The translations under genes and the position numbers were made by a program. 64,000 nt of DNA from Stromatinia cepivora (lineage: Eukaryota > Ascomycota > Leotiomycetes > Helotiales > Sclerotiniaceae), in contig RCTD01000018.1 in assembly GCA_014898415.1 (NCBI GenBank), forward strand, positions 811,001 through 875,000. Reading direction: 5' to 3'. The first letter of the stretch is position 1; every line of letters starts with the position of its first letter. A model generated the notes under the pieces. That model ran no database searches. It saw only the letters and a program-made list of their open reading frames with translations, and was not told the origin of the DNA. Positions 34,001-47,802 of this stretch are shown here, piece after piece.

Positions 34001-36258
34001 TGTCGCATATGGTAGGTATATGTGATGTTCATGATGAAAAAGGGATGGAGTCTCGTCACTAAGTTGCCCATAGGTTACTCCTACGAAATCCTGATGAGAA
34101 TCTTTTATTTGGAAAAGAATCTTACTCCGAAGAAATCGAATGATCCGGGTATGTGCTCCTGAATCGTTCCTGCATTAGTTTACCTGACCGGAATTGCATT
34201 TCCTTTTTCAACCCCAGACCTCTCATCCGTGCCACAAAATCAATTTCTCATTCAGTGATGAAAGCCGCCAATGATCCATCCGCCGCGAAATAACAAACTT
34301 TCGATATGGACGAACTTCGTGAGTTATGTTTTCTCTTCCCTAATAGGAAAGAAATCCATTTGGAGTTTTAACCCAATTCAGGTATCATTTTTTAAGAACA
34401 AGAGCTCAAAAAGATAGTTATGTGGCCCCGGTGATCCTAGGTAGTGATTCCAGAAACCAATCAAGTCAATGTGCCCTGCACTAGACAGTAATAACAGGAA
34501 TCCACCAATCTATCAAAATTCTTTTTCAACGTCAGACGGTGATATTAAAAAGGTTCTTTTTCTCAAAAAGAAAGAACATCGACTGATTTCAGAGTGAGTC
34601 CGTAGCACAGCTTTACGAATATGCGATCCCCCTACCCTGAAGGCTTATGTATTGTAACCTCATAAATACGAACGAGAAGGACAGGATCAATGTTGCATTT
34701 GTCTCAGTAAGTACCTAAGAACAGATGATGAGTTCCATCGTTCTTAGGCAGGAATCTTAAAAATATCACGAATAGTCATGTCATTCAATACGACTTGAGC
34801 AGCTTTGGGTAGTAATGGCATTTGAATGAAATGATGGGAATCCTTTCTCGGATCCTAAACATTGTCATCTCATATCCACAAGACGGGATTTTCGTATTTA
34901 GTCGTTTCATAAATTTGATCTACTTTTTGGATTTTTGAGCTTTGAAGGTTTTAGATTAGTTGAGGAGTCTAAATGATAATCACGGTTCCAATCAAAGAGG
35001 CTGTGCAAAAATCGTGAAACACTGATACCCTCTAGCTTACCCCATGAACCCCCAAAATGTTCTAAATGGCGCTCTCAACCTTGATTTGGTCCGATCATAT
35101 CATTTGAGATTAGCAACCGCTGTAATTGTAAGCATCTATTTGTGGGTTCATCCACCCGATCTAACCCAAATTTGATTACTGCCTCATATCTGATTCTACC
35201 TACTTCTCCAATTAAATCAATGAAGAACTGCCCCGGGATATCTTGCATAAGCGTAAAGATCCCGAAGAAGCACTGAAGATAGATAGATACTTTGCATAAC
35301 TTCTACGATGTGCAGTATCCAATCATCCATCCCTTTGCCGCTCGGCTGTGCGTTAACCTGGATTCAGCCAGGCACATCTATTTTTGTGTATCACAATTCT
35401 GCAGTATTTTGCACATGGCTATGGAGATCGAGCGCTTGGAGGCACACGATATTGACAATCCAAAAATCTAGATGTCTAACCTCTAGATCAACCCAGAAGC
35501 AAAGTAGGATGATCTGTAGGTTGGATACTTAAAATATGTATTTGTTTTGTCCGAAGTTTTACGTCTGGTTGCAATGTAAGCAATAAGCATTGACATTACG
35601 GATTCTGGGCATCATCATGATGCACGACTAATAATAAAGCCGTCTTTAAAGTTACCCCTGACTGGGACGGTGTACCTGCAGTAGTTCGCATGGTCAAGTT
35701 TCACCTGTTCTTTTCCGCATCTGCACCCCTCGATTTAACAAGCATTTGCCTTTTTCGAAGAGACCTTCTTGGCACACCTCAACCAACTACGTTCCTTTTA
35801 GGTGGGGGATTACAGACTCCACACCAAGAGAAAAAGGATAAAGAGGCGCGCGCATGCATGGGTCTGGAAGGATAGGGCCTTGCTTAGTATTAGCTTCTTC
35901 AAAGACTTCTCCTCGTCTATAGAATCCTTGATGAATGTTCGACAGGGTTCTCATCTAGTTTCCAAGTGGTTCAACACGAAAAGACCCAAAGAAAGGGATC
36001 AAGGCTGTGCGGGAGTGGTCATGGCCCAACCGTTTCCTAAGATATAACAGATCCTGAGAATCCTCATGTTAGGTTTCTACTCCATTCATTACGACTTCTT
36101 CATTTGCTCTTTCTTATAATTATATCGCCCTGCGAGAGTTAAAGTCATTCACTTCTTTACTCTCCATCTCTTTTCTTCTTCATCAAAAGATTCATTCATT
36201 CTTTTTCATTTTTTTTTCATTTCATACCAACACTCGTTGATCAACCTACTATATAATA
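31015..36258. other. 5.2-kb intergenic region without a defensible gene
   Basis: Normal base composition but only short frames. 31095-31232 (plus) is open for 45 codons ending PLKVEGKLKKPNASEVK, preceded by an acceptor-like CCTCCAG, and may be a relic exon. 32512-32881 and 35308-36047 contain overlapping short frames with no motif. I found no tRNA. Confidence 0.4.
36105..36258 (+). promoter_or_regulatory. Pyrimidine-rich 5' leader of the CFEM gene
   Basis: A long CT/T-rich stretch ends just before ATG 36259, with a TTATAATTATAT sequence at about 36114. Pyrimidine-rich leaders are typical of strongly expressed filamentous-fungal genes; strength is inference. Confidence 0.55.
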
Positions 36259-39061
36259 ATGAAGTTTCAAACTCTATCAGGCCTTGCGGCTTTGGCCACT
36301 GGCTTCCAGCTTGTTGCTGCCACCGGATGGTCAGACAAGTCTAGCTTTTCTTGCCCTTCAAATACCAACAATGAGTGCTCTTCAACTCAAAAGAGTGGAT
36401 GGAATTTTGGCGACCTTACTTCTGGAGTCTTCAGCTCCTATGATGATTTCTCCTTCAGTGGATTCACATGCTCAAACTCTTTCGGCAAACGTGATAACCC
36501 CAAGTTCCCAAGAACATCATCAGGAAAATGTATTTCTGGTACAGCTTCCTCAGACCACCGCTCCTGTCCTCAATTCTCTTGTGGTAGCTCCTCCAAATTC
36601 GGCGGATCATCAAGCGGTATCTCCGCTTTCTCAATCTCACAAGTCCACGTTACTACTGAGTTCGACTGTGATTTGGAATTCCACTATGGTATGGGCGATG
36701 GATCTACTTGCAAGCAGGTCTCTCCTTGCTCAAGTCGAGGTTCCATCATCCCCAACACTCAATGTGGTGGTGCTAAGAACGTCACCGTTGTCTACTCTTC
36801 TGCAAGTCAAACCCACACTGCCGCTACTGGAAAGGCTTCTTGCAGTGTTGGTATTAGCTCGGTAGGATTCGACTGCAGCTCGGCATCTACTACTCGACAC
36901 CCATCTACCACCTCAATCAAGACCACTGCTATCGAGACCACTTCCAGTGAATCTTCCAAGCACACTTCTGTCGAATCTTCATTCAAGACTACATTGGTTG
37001 CCTCTTCCAGCAAAATCACTTCGGTTAAGAGCATTCCTTCCCCAACGGGTACATCATACACACTTGTCGGAACCGGTTCGACCAAATCTTCGATTATTGG
37101 AACTGGAGTTAAGCCAAGTTCGAGTGTCGAGACTAGCATCGAGACTTCAATGAGGCCAAGCTCAAGTGCTGCCACTAGCATTATTGGTACATCTGTTTAC
37201 TCTTCCCCAGCCGGTTCTGCCCCAGGAAGCTCATCTGTTGTTCAATTGACCACTTCTACCATTTACGCTACCTCTGTTTCTACCATCATTTCTTGCGCTG
37301 CCACTATCACCGACTGCCCAGCTAGATCGACTGCTTTGACTACCGTCATGTAAGTTCAATATATTTGCCACATTCCGTATTTTGTCTAATGAATTTTATA
37401 GAATCCCAGTTTCGACTACCATTTGCCCAGTCACTGCCACGGAAATTCCAGCATCGTCCGCCCCAGCATCGTCTGTCCCAGAATCGTCTGTCCCAGCATC
37501 TTCTGCTCCAGGTTCATCTGCAAGCTCCATCATCGGTACATCAGTTACTGCTCCAGCTTCATCTGCAAGCTCCATCATCGGTACATCAGTTACTGCTCCA
37601 GCTTCATCTGATTCTGCCGCTCCCTCTATTCCATGTGTATCTTCCGGTGTTCTTCTCTCTGGTCAAACCGCTTGCCCAATTTCCTCCGGATCTTCTCCAT
37701 CCTCCTCAAAGGTCTCTTCTATCATCGGTACATCCGTTGGAACTGCCCCAATTTCATCCCATGCCACTACCAGCGCAACCAGCCTCGCTACAACTGCTTA
37801 CACCACTGTCGTTGTTAATGAATCAACCACTATTTGCCCAGTTACCTTGACTCACACCACTGGAGGTGTAACAAGCTTTGAGACCACTTCAACGACTTCT
37901 ACTGTCCGCTCTTCATCTACGATTGTTACCTCGAGTGTTATTACCAGCATTATTGTCCCAACTAGCGCTCCAGATTCAAGTGCCCCCGCTTCAAGTTTAC
38001 CAGCTTCGAGTGCTCCCGCTTCAAGTGCTCCCGGTATCACATCTATTCCAGCTCCAAGTGCCAGTAGCCCTCCTTCTTCATCAGCTCAAGGCCTCACATC
38101 TATTCCAATTCCAACTGCCACTAGCGTTCAAACTACTGCCATCACCACAGTTGTTATCCAAACATCTACTACTGTCTGCCCAGTCACTTTGACCCACACT
38201 ACCGGAGGTGTCACCAGCTTTGAGACCACCTCAAGTCTCTCAACTGTTTACTCTTCCACTACTATTATTTCCTCAACTGTCATCACCGTCACTGCCCCAG
38301 CCAGCTCAGTTCAAGGTCTTACTACCACAGCTAGCGCAATCACCCCAACCGAAACCGCTCCATGCCCAGATGTCTTGCCTCAATGCTTGAACACCTGGAT
38401 GTACTTGGTCGGTTGTGAGTCCAACACTGATTCAAACTGTTACTGCCCAGACTCTTCATTCATTTCCAGCGTATTTGGATGTGTATCCGCATATGGTGTT
38501 TCCGCATCTGACATTGATGCTGCCCAGAAATACCTCCAAGGTATTTGTGCTGCTCACGTCTCTACCAACCCAGCTATCGTTACCGCTGCTTCAACCGTCT
38601 ACGTCCCAGCTCCTTCCAGCGCTGCCGCTATCACATCCGCTCAAGGTGTCGCTACTACCCCAGTAACGACCGTCACTCTCAGCACTACTTTGGTCGTTCC
38701 ATGCACTGAGTCCACTGGTTCTCTCTCTGGATCCGTCATCCCATCCTCATCAACCACTACCGTCATCGCCACCGCAATTACGGTCCCACAAGTTGTTTTC
38801 TCCACTGCCCCAGCTGTTGGATCCGCAACCCCAAGCGTAGCCCTTATACCAGGTACCACTGCTGCTTCCCAAGCCGCTGGTTACACCACCTCTTTCCCAT
38901 CCAGTACCAACACGTTCGTATCCGGCGTCGCGGGAGCTACCAACGTTCCACCTGCGGCTACCACCTCAGCCGCCGCTGTATTTACCGGCAACGCAGTCAA
39001 GACTACCAGCGGCTTTGGTGGACTCTTTGCCGCCGCTCTCTTCGCAATCTTCGCTCTTTAA
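36259..39061 (+). CDS. Secreted Ser/Thr-rich CFEM protein with GPI-anchor signal
   Basis: Two exons (36259-37349 and 37402-39061, 52-bp intron) give 916 aa. A signal peptide (MKFQTLSGLAALATGFQLVA) is followed by a Cys-containing N-terminal domain (about 25-200). A very long Ser/Thr/Pro/Ala-rich stalk with internal repeats comes next, including two copies of a CPVTLTHTTGGVTSFETT unit. A CFEM-like cysteine domain follows (CPDVLPQCLNTWMYLVGC to GICAAH, about 690-750). The end is a hydrophobic GPI-type tail (SGFGGLFAAALFAIFAL). CFEM proteins lie at the fungal cell surface and some bind haem or act in host contact; the role here is inference. The CFEM region shows seven cysteines, one short of the usual eight: the C-x3-C pair near GCVSAYGVSA has only one. 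The stalk would be heavily O-glycosylated. Confidence 0.9.
37514..37603 (+). repeat. Exact 45-bp tandem duplication in the CFEM stalk
   Basis: Two adjacent copies of a 45-bp unit coding for a SASSIIGTSVTAPAS peptide, apparently identical at the DNA level, so the duplication is recent. It lies within the longer Ser/Thr repeat region of the CFEM gene. Confidence 0.85.
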
Positions 39062-41440
39062 GCGATTGATTCGATCCAATTCATCCATCCATCTCATTCT
39101 GTTCTGTTTAAGCAAGAACATATTCATCATATGCATGGCATCAAGTCCGGGAGGCGTTCGATTCGATACCACATTTCATTAGTCTATACCTGATTCTTTT
39201 CCTGTGGGGAGGAAAATTTTAATCAGCTTTGTTCCATCTTTATGGACGTTACGCCAGTCTGGCATGGTACACATGAGGGTTGGATATGGGGGAAGGCTGG
39301 ATCTAATTATGATTATGAGTAATGGGGGTAGTACTTGAAGGATTGAAAAAGTGTTGTGAACACTGTAATTATAGATTCTTCTTTTGAGAGAATATAAAAA
39401 ATGTATTATTTAAAATATTGTTCTTTGTGTTTGATGTGATATGACTGCTAATAATGTGCTTTGATGTATGATTATTTGACCAGGTGAATTCTTTTCTTCA
39501 GATTTGTTGTTGTCCTTAAGGATGGTGGGAATCTGCTCATTGTGTGAAAGGAATTTGGATTTTGAGATATTGTGGATGAGTTTCAATTCACCATAAGCTA
39601 ATCACACTTTTCTTCTATGTTATCCCTTTCACAGGAGGAGATTTATGTTCTTAGATTGTACTTGATGTTAAGTGATGATCATATATAATTGATAAGATTT
39701 GACAAGTTCCTTAATTACTTTACTTTCCCATTGCCTGCCGGAATTGATATTCCTAGACGCCAGGAAACATATCTGATTCATGGGACCTAGTAAAGGTAGA
39801 TTAGAGAGTTTAGATGTGATACAAAAGGGAAATCTGTGTTCCAACAGGGGACTCTAGCAGGCACTCGGTAAATAGATCATCAAATAAATACATACTTATG
39901 AAGGAATATTTTGAAAGAAATGATATCCTTAAAGTTTCGAGATCATGATTGTATATATAAAATATACTAACATCCACTATGGAGATATTACTGTGGGGAC
40001 ATAAATAAAAAGAAGAATTCACATCTATGGTATTTATATGACCAATAATGCGAATGTGTGGTTGGTGGGCTTGTTGCTGAGACGAAACTAACTTCCTCAT
40101 TGAATGAGAGAAAATCATGATATTTACGCATTAGTCTGTGAAATATATACCTCGATATCGATTTGAGAGACTGATAAATTTTGCATCTGATGAGTCTGAT
40201 GAGATGTTTCAAGGGATTATTGTTCTTTCGATTTATATGCCGATAATTTCCCAAGTAGTTGATCCAAAATGCACGTTCTTTTAGTGTGCCTTCTCTGCGT
40301 GGACTTATGTATAATAGTATGATGAAAAGACCAAAGCTATGATATGTACATTTCCTCCCTATATTCCAAGCGATAGTAGAGGTGGTGGCCTGGCGATTAA
40401 CGATGAATGCAAAGCATGAAAGTGCGTTGATCGTCGATATTGAAACTAAGGAGATAACGTATAACAGGTTAACTACTTTGTGACGGAGAATCAGTATGCA
40501 CTGTGCAGATGAGGTAAGGTTCGAGAAATACAAGATCTAGGTACATGGTCTTCTGATGTAGACCATCTTAATTATCCTCTGCATCTATTTTCATCACAGC
40601 ATAAGGCTTGTGCAACCCTTCATATTCTTGAACAGAGGGATGATAGTCTTTCAACAGCTTACGAGGAGACTTATATATATGAGAGGTAGGCTCTGCTACA
40701 ATATTAGTATTCAAGTAATACCTGCCAACTCTACGCTGAATATTCTCAATATCTCATAGCAAACAAGCGATGTGAACTCAAGCACGATGTCTAATTCCAA
40801 CAGATGCAAACCTGCCTACAGAACGCAAACAGCGGTGACACAGACAATCAGTGCAACCCCAAGACAAACTCCCAAGACTGCAGTTCATTATAAGATGACC
40901 CGAAACCACGGTCCTACACACCACGATTCCATAACACGAAGCTCCTTGCAGTGCTTACGATACACGAAAACCGCCACAAAAATTCTCTCAACAGAATCTC
41001 ACATAGCCACGAATCTATGATGTTTGCTTGGCTTGTCAGCTTCAGCCTTATAAGAGCGAGTATTCTGTTTATGGCACTCCGCATGCTCGTCGTTCAATCC
41101 ATCTTCATTTTTTTTCCTTCATGGAGTGAAAATAGAGACTTTCTCCATCATGATATAATGCTTGGCTAGTGTATTGAGGTTTCATCATGCTCTGAGACGC
41201 ATCCTCTTCGAGCGCAGAGTCTTTCAAGACCGAACTCAGAGATACCCATCTTTTCAACTGAAGGACAGCAATCATCCAGCTCCAGGTAGTGTATGAGTTC
41301 ATTCATCCTACTTACTTTTGGACTTTCTTACGCTAAAAAGTTATAGGGGCCCACTCTCTCAGTTCAAACGAGGCAATGGACGATAGGTGCTAAATATTGA
41401 ATGCTTCCAACATTCTAGAGCGGTACAATATCATCTAGAA

Positions 41441-41511
41441 CATCCCCATCCCCATCCCCATCCCCATCGCATCATCCTCATCCTCATCCTCATCTTCATC
41501 ATCGTCATCAC
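41441..41511. repeat. Hexanucleotide microsatellites (CCCCAT)n and (CATCCT)n
   Basis: Four to five CCCCAT units are followed by CATCCT and CATCAT variants. The minus-strand reading (Asp/Glu then Met-Gly repeats) is an artefact of the repeat. Confidence 0.85.
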
Positions 41512-42283
41512 AGAAATTCCCTCCTAAACATACCTTGCACACTCCTCTCTCGAGAACAAGGGCGAGATCTCTCTTTGTGTTCGACCCCAGTCCATGGGAG
41601 CATAGAGAGCGTTGATACATCCCACATTGATCTCATAAGGATATATACGTTTCTGGAGCGACTCTTGATCATCTCTAGCCATACATACGGATATTATGAG
41701 ATAAATCCATGGGAAAACGAAACAGAATAGCTGGACAAACCTATAATGAATCATCCGAACGATATACAAAGACAGGTTCCCCCCTCTCCGTGGCACGAAA
41801 TTGCTTGTGTTGTGGAAGGAAAAAAATTCAGACCTAGCTAGTAACGACGTCGGCGAGATAGCAATGGGCAACCTAAAGTTAGGCCACGATCAAGGCAGGG
41901 CCTCTCAACAAATTGGTTGCCAGTGAAGCTTGTCAATTTGTGGTCTTTGAATGTCATACATCCAGGATAAAAAGGCTGCAAGGATTGGGAGGGATATTAT
42001 TAGTAACTTTACCACCATACCAATGTAAGTCTGAATAAACACCTGAAGGAAGTCCTTCACAGCATACACCTGATATAACTATCACTAATAACAGTAATCC
42101 AGGAGTTTAATAGTTATAGCTTGCCGTACAAGAGTTTCTTACCATATAAATCCCAAACAGAGACCTTAGGATCAATGGTAGCCATATCCAATTGAACGAT
42201 GAACGTTTGGTTTCTGAAGAAGATGAGTCTGAGTCTTACTATACTTCTGATTGGGAACCAGAATGCGAATTTCCATTTGGCAG

Positions 42284-42490
42284 AAGCCTGCTCTCTCAAT
42301 CTCGATCAAGAGGAGCCCATTAAAACTTAAAAAGGGCGTTGTATTTGATTTTGAAATAATTATGAACAAACGTTTCCTTATCAATATCCTTTGGAATAAA
42401 AAAGTGGCTTCTGGGAAGAAGCCTGTTCTCTCAATCTCAATTAAGGGGAGCCCACCAAGACTTAAAAAGAACATTGTATTTGAGACCTCT
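42284..42490. repeat. Pair of diverged direct repeats of about 68 bp
   Basis: Segments at about 42284-42350 and 42413-42483 share AGAAGCCTG, CTCTCAATCTC, GAGCCCA and CTTAAAAAG in the same order, roughly 80 percent alike by eye. In the minus frame both read as a LLIEIERAGF-like peptide, so the duplication is visible at protein level too. Its origin is unknown. Confidence 0.6.
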
Positions 42491-45400
42491 AAGCACTTCA
42501 CCCTGTACGAGGTTCGTACTCAGACACCCTTTCAGGTGGGTTTAGCATGTACCTTAAGCAAGGTTTTTGCATCAACTTTACCAACACCTTTCCACGTGTT
42601 GATCTTGAAGTAGTCACGGTGTTGTCTTGATATATATAGTCTTGGAAATATAAAAGTTTTAGTACTAGGGAGTATTTGTTAGTAAGTGTGTAACGTGAAC
42701 AAGCGAAATTTCCGCGAGATAAACATGAGGCCACTGTAGTAGAAGTTGTTATTAAAAATTCTATTATATTATATATCAATGTAAAATCTATAATCAAGCA
42801 ATTCTATAATGGATTATACATATATAATAAAATAATTATATAATCTAAAAGAAGAAAACGAAATACAGTTTCAAATATGGATACTTGTCGGCCGAAGAAG
42901 TCTTGCCGTTTCAAAGTATAATATATATCCAACTGAGATATATAGATTCGCGGAATGACTAATGTTTTCAGTTTCTACGCAAAGCATCAAACAAGATGAA
43001 ATTTTCGGACGTTGACTCTATGAGTCTGTGAGGGATGAGGCATGTCCGGATGAAGATCTTGTGGGTAGGATTATATTCTACTGCTAATTTTGGCTGCTTC
43101 TACTTGATTACTACTTTACAATGCACAGTTTGGTATTGGAATTGGACAAGGAAGAAAAATTACTCTCGTATCATCTCGTCTAATTGCCCAGTCTCGGTTG
43201 AGATATCAAGGATTTCTCGTCTCATAATCGATGACATACTGGCCCCTTCATTTCACCATAACTCAGGAAATGGTGGTCTTCGTCTCATAGCGCCTGCCTA
43301 ACCTCGGCTTGGCACAAGTCGTATATACCCATTGGTTTCTCGAACTGGAACTCTCTGATCTGGTTGTGAAAGCTCTATACGGGCTCAGGTGTCGATTTCA
43401 GCGAGGAAATCTCATGTTTTTAGTGAAGGCCTCTTAGAAGGTCCACTCAAGGAGATCAACCAACTCAATCAACATCAATTGAGTCAGGCTCGTATCTAGA
43501 TGTGTTCAGTTAGCATGCCTCGGCATGCATTTTACGAGCCCTCGAAGAACAGATATGCGGTACCCGCCAAACTGGAAATCACATCAGACTTATCCAACCA
43601 CACAACCCGAATTCTGTTTACATTGCACGAAGTATACTAAGACTTGGCAATTTCAGACAATGTCTTTTGCTTCCATTTATCACACGGCATTGAAGACACT
43701 AGCCTTTCAGTTGCTATACGGCGCGCATTAACGATAATCTACGAGAAATTTCATGACCTCTCGAGGACTTCAATAACGCATAGCGGTGTACATGCCTATC
43801 AGTACACGACAAGAAGGAAGGGTCTCATGTCGTGGCAAAAATTAGCTGTCAGCACAGTGAACAATTTCTCATTGGAGCCTTGCTTGATCCATACATCATT
43901 TGGCGCGCCAATCACGTGCATTGCCATGACTTTGCTTTTGTGGACCGGAGCTGTTGTTCGTTGAGACGGACTTCGCAAAAAGTAGGCGTAAGGCTCAGGA
44001 CGTTACCAGCCATTTGTTGTTCCAGAATGATATGAGTCATATCGGTGGGCTGGATACTGGGGTCATGCTGCTAGAAGAAACAGGGCCATCCTGACGCAAG
44101 GCATTTGCCTGCCTTTTCTCCTCGCCATTTCCTCATGCAAATTTCCCCGAATACATTCACCGAAGTCCCTTTCCATCGGGAGAGTGCCTATTATGAGGCC
44201 CGGTATTTCGTGTGCATATCCGGTTACATTTCTCTGATGGTCACCACCATCAGTCCACCATAGCAGGTGATGTTGTGTGACTCGGTTGTGATTTTTTGAT
44301 CCTGGCTGTGCAATCGTATCAATTAATGTAATAATTTCTCGGTCTATAACCCCGCTTTTGGCATGAAACTGTTGGGTTTCGAACCATGGCACTTGCACTT
44401 GACATGCAATTATATGCGGCAAACAGCAAAGTCGCATACTTCTTCCTATCATAGCACAGTATTATTATTTATGTTGGGATAGAATGATTTGAGGTAAAGA
44501 GCGCAAACTAATTGGACCCCTTCCCAAATTAACGCTCCAAATCACACGTCTGCCGAAGCGCTGAACCTATCATTAGCCATCGAGCCATGTTGAGAAGTTG
44601 TTCTAGGCATATTCGCAATTCATGTAATCAGAATGTATGTTTTTTGGATAATGATTGTCAAGTCGTGGTAATAGCTGCTGGTATATTGCTACAAAATTTT
44701 AGATGAAACGCTATAGCCATCGCTGCTTTTGTCGATTTAACCGGACGGACTATGCAAATTTCAGGCACAATGCCCGAAAGAATATTGAAGAATGAATCTA
44801 GAATTGGTTGCCTCGCTGCAAGCTGCTTCTTTTATTACTTCTGAGCCGGCCGAGGTTACATTGGAGACGCTTCGTGTTTAGCATTAGGATATCCACCCCG
44901 CTCTCTGGCAGCTAAGCTATTTATCCTCAGATGCGGCTGGCGAGTCGATTCAAGCTGCAGGGACCTCAAACCTCAAACATGTATGGCTGTCTGCAGAGTA
45001 AAGTCAGTTTTTGGCCGCAGGTCCTAATCAGAATGATCATGTGCATGTCATGTGTCCCTGACGCTGAAGACATTCAGAATGAAGCTCGCAATCCCCCGCA
45101 ATCAACATCGTAGGTCATCAATATCGTGTTTCAGTTGCTGATCAAGGTAGTCTTCGACCGATATTGGAATTCTGGAATGCCTCGTTCTAGGAGGCCCGCA
45201 TTGTGCCTTGTAATTTCTACCTACCGATTTGTTGATTTCGAGGAGGTAATGATATGCTACTCGAGGCTTTAACTCACCGATAAGGCGAGTATCATTGCAG
45301 GCTGCTCATATCGCAGAACAACGTAACCCGACATTGCGCTGGTGGAGAATAGCATAGCATTGTTATTATACGTGTAGATTTGATAGCTAGTCTCTTCACA

Positions 45401-47059
45401 TCAGCTTCTGAGGCGATGTCAATTGCATGATTGAAGTTGTACACGCAGATGCAGCATAGAGAACTCACTAGTCTGAAAAGCAGCACGGACTAGCGGTAAG
45501 GGGACTGCGCGGAGACGATACTGTGAGGACTGCGAGTAGCGATGCTAGCTACAGCAGGAAAGCTTGCAAAGCATGCACTTAGACTGTTTTGGCAGAATTT
45601 AGGCCCGTTCTCATATATTTCAGCCCAATGTGGGCCATATGAGGTGTCACAAGGCACATTTGCCAATAATTAGACAATCGGCCATCTGATAAGATTTTGT
45701 ACTAATGAAAAATCCCAAGAAAGTCAGTGTACAAGATTTTCTGATTGATGCACCCGAAAACACACTCGGAGAGAGGGTAGTCAGCATAGGACCACCCCAA
45801 AAGAAAGGGATTGTGGGTTCGAAGAAGATGTCCAATATCCCGATATTGGAGAGACCTTCAATGCCGCAGCGTCGGGCACATAATTACATAGAGCGACCGA
45901 GATTTCCCAATCGTGTGGAAGTTGCTAGTGCCCAGCCCGCGCTCCCGACTAGTACTGACTGTAGTGATTCAATCCCAAATCTTAACCCGATGCTATTGTA
46001 GCTTGCTTGTGCATACAGTAAAGCATTAGATATCAGGTGTTTAGCAGACAGAAAACTTCCTGTAATCATGAGCTCTTCGAGTACCACTTTGATACCCAAC
46101 GAAAAGATTTCCAACACGCAAAATGTAGATTGGACAGAGCGAAAATTTTACACCCCCTCGAACACCAAGCAAACACCTTCGACTGCTACGACGTAGAGTG
46201 GCTTACAAAGCTTGCCATATGAAATTCTTTGTAGCCTCGATATGTAAATTATATTACAATCTATGCTAAAAATACATGCTACCTTTTCAGCCCGAAAATA
46301 TGACTCGTGAAACCCGCCGTCATGATCCCACGAAGGACATTGAAAGAGCATTAAATACTGGGATTCAGACATAAAAACTTACGTTCCTCGCATGAATCAG
46401 AAAGTGGAATAACTATGCCAAAGTTGTATTCTAGGACTAATGACAAGCAGACGCTTAGATGCAAGAATAGCAAGCAGCTTGACTTTCGAAGTGATCACAC
46501 TCCCACTTCGAGCCCAATATTAAGTCGTTGGTGTTCAAATAAAAAACATACAATCTAACAATATGGTATCAATCATCAACTTTGATGGGATATAGACATG
46601 AGACCTTGGTGTGGTGTGTCGACGATTGGAGTATGCTTGTGCTTGCCTTGGCATCTAGTCCCATTGGCACAGCTTATGAGCACGGGTCACGACAACATCC
46701 ATCAAGAGTCAGGCAGCACAAGGATTTAGAAATAGAACTACTCGATAGGTTTATGGATCTAAAGGATTGTACCGTAGACGCCAGTATAAAACAGCTCTCT
46801 TTTGAGCAAATCTACTCCGAACACATCACGTGATGCTCCATATTTCCTGATACTCGTGCTGCCAGAAAGTCTGTAGTCTAGTGTTTACTTAAGACCCACT
46901 TCTCCAGAGCTTTGAAGATTGATTGATTTTTTTAAACGAACTCCTTATAAAGAATCTAGAAGGTCATTTTCTAAATCATATAGAACATATACACCTTGAA
47001 ATCATTCAATATAATAACTTTTTTAATATTGATGCTATAAAAGATTTGAAATGTATTGT

Positions 47060-47802
47060 TGTTATTGAATAATAAATAACTCTCATTAATCATTTCACAA
47101 TATAAAGGTCTATATATATATATATTCATGTATATATAGAATATACTCATTCCGAATAATAAGAATAATATAATCAATATGATCAATTAGGCCAATTAGA
47201 TCAATTTGTTCAATTAAACCTAATTGATTAAATAGATCTAATCGATCTATATATATATATATATTATATTCATTTTGAATGATAAGATCAATATGATAAA
47301 TAAGATCAATTAGGCCATTTTGATTAATTAGATCGATTTGATCAATTTGATTAATTAAATCAATCAAATTGATTTAATCAATCAAATCAATCTAATCATT
47401 CAATATATAAATACGAATTCGAACTTTACGAATTCATTAGTATATACGAAACTATCGAATTTATAGATATTCGAATAAAGAAATCTAAATTAATCGAATA
47501 CTAAGATTATTCGAAATAAAGAACCTTTATTACATTAATTAAGATAATTGAAATGATAAATCTTTATTCAAATTAACAAATAAAAATAAAGTATTAATAT
47601 AAAAGAATTCGAAAGAGATATATAAAAAGATTATATCTTCAATATCGAAGGTTAAAAATTTACATTCTAATATTATATATAATATTATTATATCATTCAA
47701 TTTTTATTATTATAATTTGATATTTATTTATTCTATTATAATCTCTAAACTATTATTTTTCAATTATAAGATTTATCATCTTCAAATATATAATCTTTAA
47801 TA
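47060..47802 (+). repeat. Copia 5' LTR
   Basis: 743 bp from TGTTATTGAATAATAAATAA to TCTTTAATA. It aligns with 54876-55786 along its length apart from the insertion in the latter. It contains the GATCAATTAGG/GATCGATC-rich tract at 47160-47400. Confidence 0.82.

Larger units (their letters stand above)
39062..47054. other. 8-kb gene-poor region before the Copia element
   Basis: No gene can be defended. Frames at 39988-40533 and 44063-44452 (both minus, 181 and 129 codons) lack motifs; the latter has coding-like composition and could be a relic. AT content rises locally at 42750-42950 and again after 46900, toward the transposon. Short repeats at 41441-41511 and 42284-42490 are listed separately. 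Confidence 0.4.

Noticed and set aside
39988..40533. Minus-strand frame of 181 codons
   Set aside because: Composition typical of non-coding DNA, no motif, no splice partners, no neighbours of related function.
41435..41620. Acidic and Met-Gly repeat peptide
   Set aside because: Produced by the CATCCT and CCCCAT microsatellites, no independent coding evidence.
44374..44384. tRNA B-box-like GGTTCGAAACC on the minus strand
   Set aside because: No A box or cloverleaf could be formed around it.
47160..47400. GATCAA-rich tract as a possible centromeric or CRISPR-like array
   Set aside because: No regular period or spacers; it lies within an LTR and recurs in the sister LTR.
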